DNA of 27,910 nucleotides from IMG/VR virus record IMGVR_UViG_3300043313_000464, positions 1 to 27,910 of that record; one strand, written 5' to 3'. A model generated the notes under the pieces. It was given only the letters and a program-made list of their open reading frames with translations. It did not search any database and was not told the DNA's origin. A program made the translations under genes and the position numbers. Source of the DNA: a virus. Below are positions 7,103 to 14,782 of this stretch, in pieces (position 1 is the first letter of the stretch; every line of letters begins with the position of its first letter).

Positions 7103-9583
7103 CTATGCTACAGAATTGTTGCGCGCGTTCACCGCCACCCACGCGGGGCAGGTTGTCAGAACACCGCCCTCGGTCGAGGTAAGCCCGTAACTGTCCGGCG
7201 CACCGAACGACCACCGATACCCGACATTGACCGAAAGAAAAATCGACGGCATCGCCGTTTTGGGCATGGCACAGATCGTGTTGAAATAATTAACCAGCGT
7301 CGTCCCCATCTGCGCGCAGCGATAGGCCGCAATCATTAATTGTTCATCGGCAGCGGTTAGGGAGTGTCCGTAAAGATTGGTGCCCGGTGTAGTAGACCAG
7401 TTTCCCGCCCCCTCATACTGCACGACATACTGTCCGGCACCCATTTGAGCAGTGAACTGGGTATGCCGCGCCAGATGGTCAGTTAGCGATAGCCCATCCG
7501 TGGCTGTCGCCATCGCGTTGACGAAGTTGGTCAGCGCCTGCGTCTGGTTGGGCGCGCCAGCATATGGCCCTGTTCCAGCATACATATGACTGTCGTCGGT
7601 CAGCGTGCCCGCTCCCGATCCAGCGTAGTAAGTTGGACCCGCCTCGAAATACGGCGCGGGTGCTACGGCGTCGTGCCAATTCTTCGGCGGCCCCCACGAA
7701 CCCGCCACCACTACGCTGTCGGTGTTGTAATTGTATCCAACAGTCCCCGGCGTCGAGGAGCCGTTCCACGCCCCGTGATTTCCGGAGATGTCTCCTGCAG
7801 TCATGCCCGACGCGGCATGCATGCCAAACACGATCTTGATCCGCGCCTCGGAGGGGAAAGCCGCCTTGATGTCACGCGCCATCGCAGTCGAGCGCAGTGC
7901 ATGTGCGTCTCGCTTGCTGATGTAGGATGTGCCCCACCGGGTTCGCGAATACCATGAATGCCAGTGGCTCTGGTTAAATGTCGGAGCCGTGTTCCATATC
8001 TCGTTGCAATACTCGATGTAGAGCATCGCGCCGGTCGCGCCCGTCAACAGCCCCGGCCACGTCACGCCACCAACCGTGCTGCCGTTGAGGATTACGTCCG
8101 TGGCCTTTACAGCCCAATTCGACGCCGCGCTGTAGTCGGGATCGATAGAGAGCATCATCCGGTGCGGGTAACAGATCCATAAACTGATCGGGTTCTTCGG
8201 TCCTGTCTGATTGAGTTCTATAATCAGCTTGGTCAGGATTTCCAGCGGCACACCATCCCAGTGCCCATACGCAGCCCCGGAACCGGCGAATATCCACGCG
8301 CCATTGACGTAATTACCCGCACCATCTGATTTGCCGATAATGGTCTTGTCGAAGTAGAACGTCTGGAGATCGTTTTGATTGACATAACCGTTGCCAAAAA
8401 TCCCCGCGCCGACATTGCCGGTTGACCACACAATCGGATAGTCGCCGCGCAATCCGACATTGAGCGACACGTAGACGTAGCAGTCGCATCCCTGCCCTGC
8501 GACAAAAGCAGCCTGCCCGGTAAGGTTCAGATTAGTGATATCGTAGGTCGTCGTATTGATGACGTTAATCGTGGCGGGGAAGAAATCCAGTTTCGGCACG
8601 CCATTGCCTACCGCGACCCGGTGCATGATTACTTGCGCGTTTGTGAACCCGTGCGGAACTGACGTCACCACGCGAGGCGTCGCCGCTGATGTAACCGAGG
8701 TCATCGGTCGAGGCCCATCCACGCCAACCGCACTGCTGCCCATTCGACATATGACAGTCTCGCCATGGGTTACCGATGCCGGGGTCTGGCGCACACCTGT
8801 ATTGATCGACGGCAGCACATACTGGTTGACGCCTGTCGTGGTGCCGTACAGCGGTGACTGTATGAAATTGACGTTGTTGCCATAACTGGCATAATTCGGA
8901 AGGCACCTGTTTTCAAACCGCATGCCTTGAGCGTCATTACCGCCTGACCAGTTCATCACCCGCAGCGCAGACGGGTCATGATCGGCAATCTGTTGCAGGT
9001 ACGCCCGGCGAAACACCCGGCCCGCCAACAGATCGCTTTCGTCCTCCAGCCGGTAAACCCTGAAGTTTCGCACGAAGCCATCTGGTCCGCCGGTTGCAGC
9101 GAATTGAAAACCAAAAATGTTTGGCGCGCCCAACCAACTCGACAAGGTTGCTATGATGCGCGCCGACTGACCCGCGACGTTGCTCCATCTGCCGTTGGAA
9201 ATTTTGGTGTAGGTGGTGCCGGTGTTGTTGCTCTCGGTCCACGTCGCCGCCGACATATACAGCGTGCCGGTGCCGTCCCAAGTGATGACATAGGGACCGT
9301 CGAACTTGCTGCTGTCAGGAAACTTTAATCCGCCGCCCCACTCATGCCCGGACGCATTGGCGTGGTTGGGATAACCCGTCACCTGATCGAGCATCTCAGG
9401 CCACGACGGATTGACACCTACAAACGCCGCGCCAGACGGAGAAGCAAAATTGTCGCTCTCCAGCACGTGGTTGATAAACGGATAGTGTGCCACGTCGTTG
9501 ATGTAGGACAGGTTGACTACACTGCGCTTCGAGAACGGCACCGCAATCGGATCGGACAGTTTTGTTTTGCGAAGAAATCCCAT
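7103..9583 (-). CDS. Virion-associated glycoside-hydrolase-like protein
   Basis: A large protein of 826 residues. The N-terminal 250 residues are beta-rich (WDGTGTLYMSAATW, FGFQFAATGG). Residues 270-370 look like a small beta insert or Ig-like module. From about 380 there is a (beta/alpha)-barrel-like region. Two catalytic Glu candidates of clan-A glycoside hydrolases are visible: E528 in EYCNEIWN (the Asn-Glu acid/base pair) and E724 in QYEGAGNW (the nucleophile strand), 196 residues apart. It would be a virion enzyme cutting a surface polysaccharide or capsule, or a glycan-binding protein. It starts 2 bases after the preceding gene's stop. Its place between tail terminator and tail tube is odd for a tail spike. 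Substrate unknown. Confidence 0.7.
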   Translation of the reverse strand: MGFLRKTKLSDPIAVPFSKRSVVNLSYINDVAHYPFINHVLESDNFASPSGAAFVGVNPSWPEMLDQVTGYPNHANASGHEWGGGLKFPDSSKFDGPYVITWDGTGTLYMSAATWTESNNTGTTYTKISNGRWSNVAGQSARIIATLSSWLGAPNIFGFQFAATGGPDGFVRNFRVYRLEDESDLLAGRVFRRAYLQQIADHDPSALRVMNWSGGNDAQGMRFENRCLPNYASYGNNVNFIQSPLYGTTTGVNQYVLPSINTGVRQTPASVTHGETVICRMGSSAVGVDGPRPMTSVTSAATPRVVTSVPHGFTNAQVIMHRVAVGNGVPKLDFFPATINVINTTTYDITNLNLTGQAAFVAGQGCDCYVYVSLNVGLRGDYPIVWSTGNVGAGIFGNGYVNQNDLQTFYFDKTIIGKSDGAGNYVNGAWIFAGSGAAYGHWDGVPLEILTKLIIELNQTGPKNPISLWICYPHRMMLSIDPDYSAASNWAVKATDVILNGSTVGGVTWPGLLTGATGAMLYIEYCNEIWNTAPTFNQSHWHSWYSRTRWGTSYISKRDAHALRSTAMARDIKAAFPSEARIKIVFGMHAASGMTAGDISGNHGAWNGSSTPGTVGYNYNTDSVVVAGSWGPPKNWHDAVAPAPYFEAGPTYYAGSGAGTLTDDSHMYAGTGPYAGAPNQTQALTNFVNAMATATDGLSLTDHLARHTQFTAQMGAGQYVVQYEGAGNWSTTPGTNLYGHSLTAADEQLMIAAYRCAQMGTTLVNYFNTICAMPKTAMPSIFLSVNVGYRWSFGAPDSYGLTSTEGGVLTTCPAWVAVNARNNSVA

Positions 9584-9585
9584 TG

Positions 9586-10476
9586 CTATGGCCCCGCTAC
9601 AATGGCGTCGAGGAAACCCTGATTACTGCCGCTGGTGCCGGGCGAACCAATGGTGACAGACTTCGCGCCACTGCTGCCGGTGAATATCCGGTATTCGTGC
9701 AGCGTGTAGTCGCTGTTGGAAGCTGTAGGAATGCGCGTGTAACCAGCGCCCGCAGCTGGATCGCTTTCTCCACCCATGTTCCAGCACGCGTACACCAGCG
9801 TATTGGGCGATGTCACGGTGATGTTCGCAGGGTCGGCGGGAGCGCCGTATGGCGTCAGTGTCGGACACGACGCATTGACATCAAACGGCGCGGAATATTT
9901 CGAACCATTGACGGCAAACGCCCGCCCCGACAGATAACTCGAACCGGGAGCGGTAATGGTGATGGTCTCGCCCGCCAACGCCAATGGTGCCTGTATCCAG
10001 AACGAGAATACGCTGCCGCCGCTACCTCGTTGAGCGAACGCCCCTCGTGTCGAGCCGCTGACGCCTGTCACCGGCGCGCTGTTGGCCCTGACCGTCACCA
10101 CGATGATGTTGTTCGGTTTCGTTGTTACCAGCGGAGGCAGCACCAGCGATGTGCCACCGGAATTACCCATCACGATCCCATCCAGCGACAGCGTCAGCGC
10201 AGGCGGCGTCATCTGCGTGGTGCCGGGATCTACAAGTTCGAACGCGCCAGTGCCCGCAGGCATGGTGTATCCCGTCTGCGTCGTCATGTCCTCGCCGGTG
10301 ATGGTAAAGCTGCCAACACCGCATTCCAGGAGGATCGGCGGGGTTCTGGCTGGCGCAACAAGGTTTGCATCCATCCCGTCGAGACGGAATGCGCCAGGCA
10401 ATGCCCTGATCGTATTCGGCGGTGTGGTGTCGGCCATCGCCGATCGCGCGATCATGCCGGCGCGGAAACTTACCAT
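9586..10476 (-). CDS. Beta-sandwich phage structural protein, fiber or adhesin-like
   Basis: A 296-residue protein of Gly/Thr/Ser-rich beta character with few charged residues. Recurrent strands include NNIIVVTVRANSAPVTGV, ETITITAPGSSYLSGRAFAV and NTLVYACWNMGGE. The C-terminal half resembles a beta-sandwich module found in fiber-like proteins of rhizobial phages. No catalytic motif is seen. It sits between the tail terminator gene and the glycoside-hydrolase-like gene, 2 bases from the latter, so the two are probably made together and may act together on the host surface. The start at 10476 leaves 13 bases after the upstream stop with a weak GAG ribosome site. Confidence 0.6.
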   Translation of the reverse strand: MVSFRAGMIARSAMADTTPPNTIRALPGAFRLDGMDANLVAPARTPPILLECGVGSFTITGEDMTTQTGYTMPAGTGAFELVDPGTTQMTPPALTLSLDGIVMGNSGGTSLVLPPLVTTKPNNIIVVTVRANSAPVTGVSGSTRGAFAQRGSGGSVFSFWIQAPLALAGETITITAPGSSYLSGRAFAVNGSKYSAPFDVNASCPTLTPYGAPADPANITVTSPNTLVYACWNMGGESDPAAGAGYTRIPTASNSDYTLHEYRIFTGSSGAKSVTIGSPGTSGSNQGFLDAIVAGP

Positions 10477-10489
10477 GGTGCTGCTGCTC

Positions 10490-10897
10490 TCATGCTGGTT
10501 CGGTCCAGGCGTGCACGGTGATGACAGCGTGCGCGGTGATGCCGTCGGGATCGCGCATGTACTGGATCTGCTCGATCGACAACTCGATCAGCCGCTGGCC
10601 GTCGAGGACGATCTCGGCGCGATCGAGATCTGATGCGATGGCGGCGCCGAGCTGCTTGACCTGGACGGTGTCCGGTCCGGCCGCCCAGCCGTCGAGCGTC
10701 ATGAACACTTCGCCGCCGTCGAGGCAGTCGCCATGCTCGGGCAGCATCTGGAACGGCCCGAACGAAACGTAAGGCTTGACCGCGCTGCCGGGCACGCCGT
10801 CGTAGATCCTCCCGCCGGTGGCAACGCCGGTAGCGCCGGCCATCATAAGTGACCGCGTAGCTTTCTGCATCGCCAGCGCCGGGTCGGAATAGCTCAT
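10490..10897 (-). CDS. Tail terminator protein, DUF3168 family
   Basis: A 135-residue protein of the DUF3168 type, which caps the tail tube and joins it to the head. Family marks are the N-terminal helix MSYSDPALAMQKATRSLM, then GGRIYDGVPGSAVKPYVSFG, and a C-terminal strand DGITAHAVITVHAWT. The ATG at 10897 forms an ATGA overlap with the stop of the head closure gene; the longer frame from 10933 is rejected for that reason. Order (connector, small protein, head closure, DUF3168) follows the normal head-tail joining set. Confidence 0.85.
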   Translation of the reverse strand: MSYSDPALAMQKATRSLMMAGATGVATGGRIYDGVPGSAVKPYVSFGPFQMLPEHGDCLDGGEVFMTLDGWAAGPDTVQVKQLGAAIASDLDRAEIVLDGQRLIELSIEQIQYMRDPDGITAHAVITVHAWTEPA

Positions 10898-11265
10898 ACC
10901 GCCACCCCGGTTTCGGCTATCATCTCGATCCACAGCCCGTGCTTGCTGTCGCCGATCAAAGGATCGATCGCAGTGCGGATGTTGTATTCGCGGCCAGCCT
11001 CGTCAGTGGCTTTCCAGTCGGTGGTGATCAATTTGGTGTCCGGCGACTTGCGGACCCGGATCAGGACCGGCTGGCGCCCGGCGAGCCGGGCCGCATCCAC
11101 TGCTTCGCCGCCGAGCTTGGCGATGATGTTGGCCGACACCACGAAGCGATCAACCCAGCCGGTCGAGACGTTGCCATACTCGTCCTCGACGGCGTCGCGC
11201 TCGGCGAACGTCACCCGGTAGCGCAGGTCACCTGCGCCGCTAACGCTTGCGAGGCCGGAAGGCAT
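10894..11265 (-). CDS. Phage head closure protein
   Basis: About 123 residues resembling the SPP1 gp16 / phage head-tail joining family: GDLRYRVTFAERDAVEDEYGN, WVDRFVVSANI, GREYNIRTAI, and a C-terminal GLWIEMIAETG. It would plug the portal-connector channel and give the surface for tail docking. The start is uncertain. The ATG at 11265 overlaps the small upstream gene by 26 bases. A GTG at 11301 and an ATG at 11298 in the same frame add 11-12 residues but deepen the overlap to about 60 bases. The conserved part begins near GDLRYRVTF, favouring the shorter form. Confidence 0.82.
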   Translation of the reverse strand: MPSGLASVSGAGDLRYRVTFAERDAVEDEYGNVSTGWVDRFVVSANIIAKLGGEAVDAARLAGRQPVLIRVRKSPDTKLITTDWKATDEAGREYNIRTAIDPLIGDSKHGLWIEMIAETGVAV

Positions 11266-11458
11266 GTCTTGCGTCCACGATGTCAGTACCGGCCGCATCA
11301 CCGGAAGGCATCACAACGATACGGCCGGCTCCCTGGCGCTCGATTTCGCGCGCGGCGATTTCAAGCACCCGAGCGTAAGTAACCCCCGCGCGAAACCGCA
11401 CCGTGCGGCGCGGATGCAGCGAATAATGGTAGTCGCGGTTAAAGTAGACGGTCTGCAT
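11240..11458 (-). CDS. Small phage protein in the head-tail joining cluster
   Basis: A 72-residue basic protein (QTVYFNRDYHYSLHPRRTV, then TYARVLEIAAREIERQGAGR). It lies between the head-tail connector and the head closure protein. The start at 11458 shares one base with the connector stop (TGATG). Similar short proteins with a strand followed by a helix are frequent at this place in HK97-type modules. I do not recognise a defined function. Confidence 0.6.
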   Translation of the reverse strand: MQTVYFNRDYHYSLHPRRTVRFRAGVTYARVLEIAAREIERQGAGRIVVMPSGDAAGTDIVDARHAFRPRKR

Positions 11459-12000
11459 CAGCACCTCGGGAACCAATAGGTGCTGATGACATCGGTCATC
11501 CAACCCGGCGACTGCGCCTCGGTGCCGGCGACCAGGATCTCGCGGTTCTCGTAGAGGTGCGAGGTGTAGCGCAGGATGGCATCGGTAATGCCGGGGTCGA
11601 GTTCATCGGCATCGGCATAACCCGACGGGATGCTGACTGCCATGCCGGCGGCGTATGGCCCGACCAGGCAATACAGGCCGACGCCGTGCGTCGACATGGT
11701 CTCGACCATGTAGTTTCCGGTCACATCGCCATCGGCGTCGACCGTGACATCGTTCACCGGCGACACCGGAACCGTTGCAACGCTGTCGCAAAAATTACCT
11801 TCGTCCGGAGACCAGGTCCACGTCACCGGATTGACCGAGACGTTCGTCACCCGCTCGAACCAGTTGATGGCCCGCTTGATGGCGTCAGTGATGTAGGCAT
11901 CGTCGTAGGTTCCGTCGACGCGAAGGTGGCTCTTGACGATCGGCAACAACGCTGTCGGCAGAGCGGTGCGGTCGAGCCCGGTGGATGCGATCGCGCTCAT
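11458..12000 (-). CDS. Head-tail connector protein (gp6-like)
   Basis: A 180-residue protein with the helical N-terminus of HK97 gp6 connectors: PIVKSHLRVDGTYDDAYITD followed by a helix with WFERVTNVSV. A beta-rich centre follows, then a C-terminal helix with TDAILRYTSHLYENRE and a final WFPRC. It would form the ring below the portal. It forms an ATGA overlap with the collagen-like gene. The length is normal for the family. Confidence 0.85.
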   Translation of the reverse strand: MSAIASTGLDRTALPTALLPIVKSHLRVDGTYDDAYITDAIKRAINWFERVTNVSVNPVTWTWSPDEGNFCDSVATVPVSPVNDVTVDADGDVTGNYMVETMSTHGVGLYCLVGPYAAGMAVSIPSGYADADELDPGITDAILRYTSHLYENREILVAGTEAQSPGWMTDVISTYWFPRC

Positions 12001-12617
12001 GCCATCACCTGGCGGTAATAGCGTTCGATCACCGGCATCAGGTCGCAGGACAACACCGAGCCGTCCGAACGCAATACCATCAGCGTGCTATCCGAAATGG
12101 TCATTTCCTCGATCCCGACCCCGTCGGCGCCGCGCTCGCCCTTTGCGCCCTTCTCGCCCGGCGGGCCTTTCTCGCCAGGCCGGCCGCGGACCCCCTTGGC
12201 CCCTAACATCCAGCCCGGCCCCGGCAGTTCGCCGGGATCGTCCTTCACCGCCCGCCATTCGCTGCCGTTGTGTGTGACCACGTCCATGGCCCGGTATTCG
12301 GCCTTGGCGTCCCATAGGCCCCGAGCCTCGCCGGGATAGCCGTCCAGACCGCGCTCACCCTGCGCGCCAGCCTCTCCAGGCGGTCCGGCTGGCCCGATGT
12401 CACCCGCCAGCCCGCGCGGCCCAGGATCGCCCACCGGCCCGCGCTCGCCGTTCTGGCCCCGCTCGCCGGGCTCCCCGGCAGGCCCCGGCAGGCGCACCAG
12501 GTTGCCGTACTCGTCAATCAGTTCCGCGACCCTGGTTTCCAGGGCAATCCGCGCGTTGCGTTCTGTCGCCAGCACCTCGCCGACGGCGGCTATAATCGAG
12601 CTATGATCAAGCTGCAT
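11997..12617 (-). CDS. Collagen-like phage protein with CBM5/12-like module
   Basis: A 206-residue protein. Residues 1-40 form a probable coiled-coil (TERNARIALETRVAELIDE) suited to trimerisation. Residues 45-98 are 18 uninterrupted Gly-X-Y triplets and 139-168 ten more. Between them, about 101-137, a WDAKAEYRAMDVV...GSEWRAV block resembles a CBM5/12 carbohydrate-binding module. The C-terminus is globular. It should form a collagen-like trimeric stalk or fiber exposed on the virion. Its place between portal and connector is unexpected for a fiber. It overlaps the portal gene by 11 bases and the connector gene by 4. Confidence 0.82.
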   Translation of the reverse strand: MQLDHSSIIAAVGEVLATERNARIALETRVAELIDEYGNLVRLPGPAGEPGERGQNGERGPVGDPGPRGLAGDIGPAGPPGEAGAQGERGLDGYPGEARGLWDAKAEYRAMDVVTHNGSEWRAVKDDPGELPGPGWMLGAKGVRGRPGEKGPPGEKGAKGERGADGVGIEEMTISDSTLMVLRSDGSVLSCDLMPVIERYYRQVMA

Positions 12618-13995
12618 GGCTATCCATGGTCCGCTGTAACAGGAACCGCGCGTATGCCTTCGCTTCTTCCGGGTCGGGCTTGTCGTCCCCGGGATCCTCG
12701 GCGTCGGGCGGTGGCAAAGCCGGTGCCGGTGTCGGCTTGGTCAGCGCCTGGTCCCATGCCGACAGCGGGACCACCTGCTGCTGTACCCGGGGTTCGTTGC
12801 CGTCTTTTGCCGCCGGCAGGCTTTCATGTGCCCTAGCTTCATTCGGCGAGAAGATGCCGCCCTGCACCGCCCGCGCCAGGCCGTCGATGCGGTCCTTGAA
12901 CGCCGAACGCAGCAGGATCGAACTATCGAGTTCCGAGTATTCGCCGACTGCCTTGGACAGCCCGAACAGCCGGTCGATCGCGAGCTCAACCTGGTTCAGG
13001 GCAAATCCGAGCCCTCCGCCGATCCAGAAATTCATCAGCGCCTCGGTCGACCCCATCGGCTGTGCTTCCGATCCGATGATGGCCAGGGGAACCCGGAACA
13101 CAGCGGCAATCTGCTGGTCGCTCATTTTCTGCGCCTCGGCGAATTGGGCATCGGCCTGTGAAACGCTGATCGGTTGGAACTTGAGCCCCGATGTCAGGAT
13201 CGGAGTGCCGCCGGCCGCAAGCCCCTTGGCCTGCTCGTCCCAGCGGCCGCGCAGCTGGTTGACCTGTTCCGGCGTCAGCACCATGTCGGTCTGCAGGACA
13301 CCGGATGGCCGGCTCTGGTTGCCATAGAACGCGATCGACTGCGCCATCATGGCGTTGCCGGCACCCACCGCCAGCGCCGCCGCGGTCAGCGGTGTGTCGC
13401 CGATCAGGACATGACGCGGCGTATGCAGGCGGATGTGCAGCACGTCGCGCGCCGGCACATAGCTTAGTTCGTCGAGCTCGAGCGCCTCGATGCGGCCGTC
13501 AATCACGTCGTTGCCGCCGAGCTTGTAGTAGATCTCGCCGCCGATCACCTGTGGCTGGCATTGCCGCGGATGCATCAGGTGCAGCGACGATATCTCAAAG
13601 CGGTCGTTGCGCAGCGCCAGCGCGTAGGCATTGCCGTCGAGGTAGAGCGAGCGCACCGCGTTGAGCAGGAAGTCGGAAATGGTCTGATAGTCGTTCGGGC
13701 TTCGCAGGATCCGCGACAGCGCCGAGGTGGTGATGCGCTCGCGCCCGCCATTGCCCTGCTCGCGCCAGTGACTGCCCGGGCACATCGCGATCGTCTGCGC
13801 GTAGGCCGATACGCAGGCTTCCACCATTGCCGAGGTGGCGCCGCCCGACGGGTCGTAACCCATCTGCCAGAAATTCATGTATTTGCCGACGCTGGACGGC
13901 AGCCAGCCGTCCATGGTCAGCCAGGGACCGTCGCGGTAGGCGCCCTCCGCAGCCTTGGTGCGGAATGCGTCCGTGATGCGCGTCAGCAGGTTCAT
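12607..13995 (-). CDS. Portal protein, HK97 family
   Basis: A 462-residue protein forming the dodecameric ring at the capsid vertex. Family marks are TSAMVEACVSAYAQTIAMCP near residue 55, LLNAVRSLYLDGNAYALALR, DVLHIRLHTP, then VFRVPLAIIG and STEALMNFWI. The C-terminal 60 residues are Pro/Asp/Glu-rich and probably disordered. It starts in an ATGA overlap with the gene upstream. Here it follows the capsid gene, whereas the usual order is terminase, portal, protease, capsid. Confidence 0.93.
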   Translation of the reverse strand: MNLLTRITDAFRTKAAEGAYRDGPWLTMDGWLPSSVGKYMNFWQMGYDPSGGATSAMVEACVSAYAQTIAMCPGSHWREQGNGGRERITTSALSRILRSPNDYQTISDFLLNAVRSLYLDGNAYALALRNDRFEISSLHLMHPRQCQPQVIGGEIYYKLGGNDVIDGRIEALELDELSYVPARDVLHIRLHTPRHVLIGDTPLTAAALAVGAGNAMMAQSIAFYGNQSRPSGVLQTDMVLTPEQVNQLRGRWDEQAKGLAAGGTPILTSGLKFQPISVSQADAQFAEAQKMSDQQIAAVFRVPLAIIGSEAQPMGSTEALMNFWIGGGLGFALNQVELAIDRLFGLSKAVGEYSELDSSILLRSAFKDRIDGLARAVQGGIFSPNEARAHESLPAAKDGNEPRVQQQVVPLSAWDQALTKPTPAPALPPPDAEDPGDDKPDPEEAKAYARFLLQRTMDSHAA

Positions 13996-14702
13996 GTCTT
14001 GGGCTGAACCGGCGATCGTCCGAGCCGGCCCGGCGCGCGGGTGACGTACTCGCCGCCCTGGCCCGCCTGCATCTGCTTCTCGTTGTGGTCGGCATTGCGC
14101 TTTTCGCGCGCCTGCCGCTGCTCGTCGGTTTCGTTCCGTTGCGGCTTGCTTCTCGCCTGGCGGTCGGCGTTGCGCTTCTGCCGCTCGGCGTTGCTCTTCT
14201 CCCGCTCGGTCCGCGCTTCCGCGGTTTCGTTTTCCGGTGCCGGCAGGTCCGGTTCTTCGGGATCGTACTGTGCCTGCGCCCAGGCATTGGCCGCTTCTAT
14301 CGCATAGGCGCGATCCTCGTCGGTCAATTCATGGTCATGATCGACAAGCGGGTTGTTTTCGGCGTCGAACGACGACGGCATGTCACTCATGTTCACCGCC
14401 CAGTGACTATCCTTGGCGTCCTCGGCCTCCGCGTCAGGCATCGTCAGCACGGTATGACGATACGGCCCGACGATGACCCACATCGCCCTGGTGCCTTCCA
14501 TCCCGGTAGGCTGTGTCACCAGTTGCTCGGAAGGGATCGGCCGCGATGCATTGGCTGCGATATCGGCGGCGACCTTGGCGTTAGCCTCGGCACTGGCGTC
14601 GTCCTCGCCGGCGGCCCGCGGTGCATAAGCGGCGGCTACTGCCTCGGGCGGGATCCTGGCGCCCTTCGGCGGCGTCGGTAGATCGGGTTGTTTGTCTGCC
14701 AT
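13992..14702 (-). CDS. Phage protein of unknown function, charged C-terminus
   Basis: A 236-residue protein. The first 60 residues are Pro/Ala-rich. Residues 65-130 hold a small folded part (MWVIVGPYRHTVLTM, DHDHELTDEDRAYAIEAAN). The last 90 residues are Glu/Arg/Asn/Gln-rich, with near repeats built on ERxKxNAxRQ (EREKSNAERQKRNADRQ, REKRNADHNEKQ), probably a long helix or disordered tail. The gene begins just after the capsid terminator and is coupled to the portal gene by ATGA. A head-assembly or scaffold-like role is possible but not shown. Confidence 0.6.
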   Translation of the reverse strand: MADKQPDLPTPPKGARIPPEAVAAAYAPRAAGEDDASAEANAKVAADIAANASRPIPSEQLVTQPTGMEGTRAMWVIVGPYRHTVLTMPDAEAEDAKDSHWAVNMSDMPSSFDAENNPLVDHDHELTDEDRAYAIEAANAWAQAQYDPEEPDLPAPENETAEARTEREKSNAERQKRNADRQARSKPQRNETDEQRQAREKRNADHNEKQMQAGQGGEYVTRAPGRLGRSPVQPKT

Positions 14703-14720
14703 GTCATGGCTCCATCGGTT

Positions 14721-14753
14721 AAAAAACTGGCGGGAAACAAAATGCTCCCCGCC
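14721..14753 (-). terminator. Intrinsic terminator after the capsid gene
   Basis: The minus strand has GGCGGG(GA), loop GCATTTTG, (TT)CCCGCC, then AGTTTTTT. It lies about 30 bases after the capsid stop and just before the 13992-14702 gene. It would limit transcription into portal and tail genes and so raise capsid level relative to downstream products. Confidence 0.82.
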
Positions 14754-14782
14754 GATAGTCCAGTTCTACTTATCTTGTCCTA

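Noticed and set aside
9562-10521. Plus-strand open frame of 319 codons opposite the beta-sandwich protein gene
   Set aside because: Very Arg-rich, no recognisable motif, antisense to a coupled gene; high GC explains the open frame.
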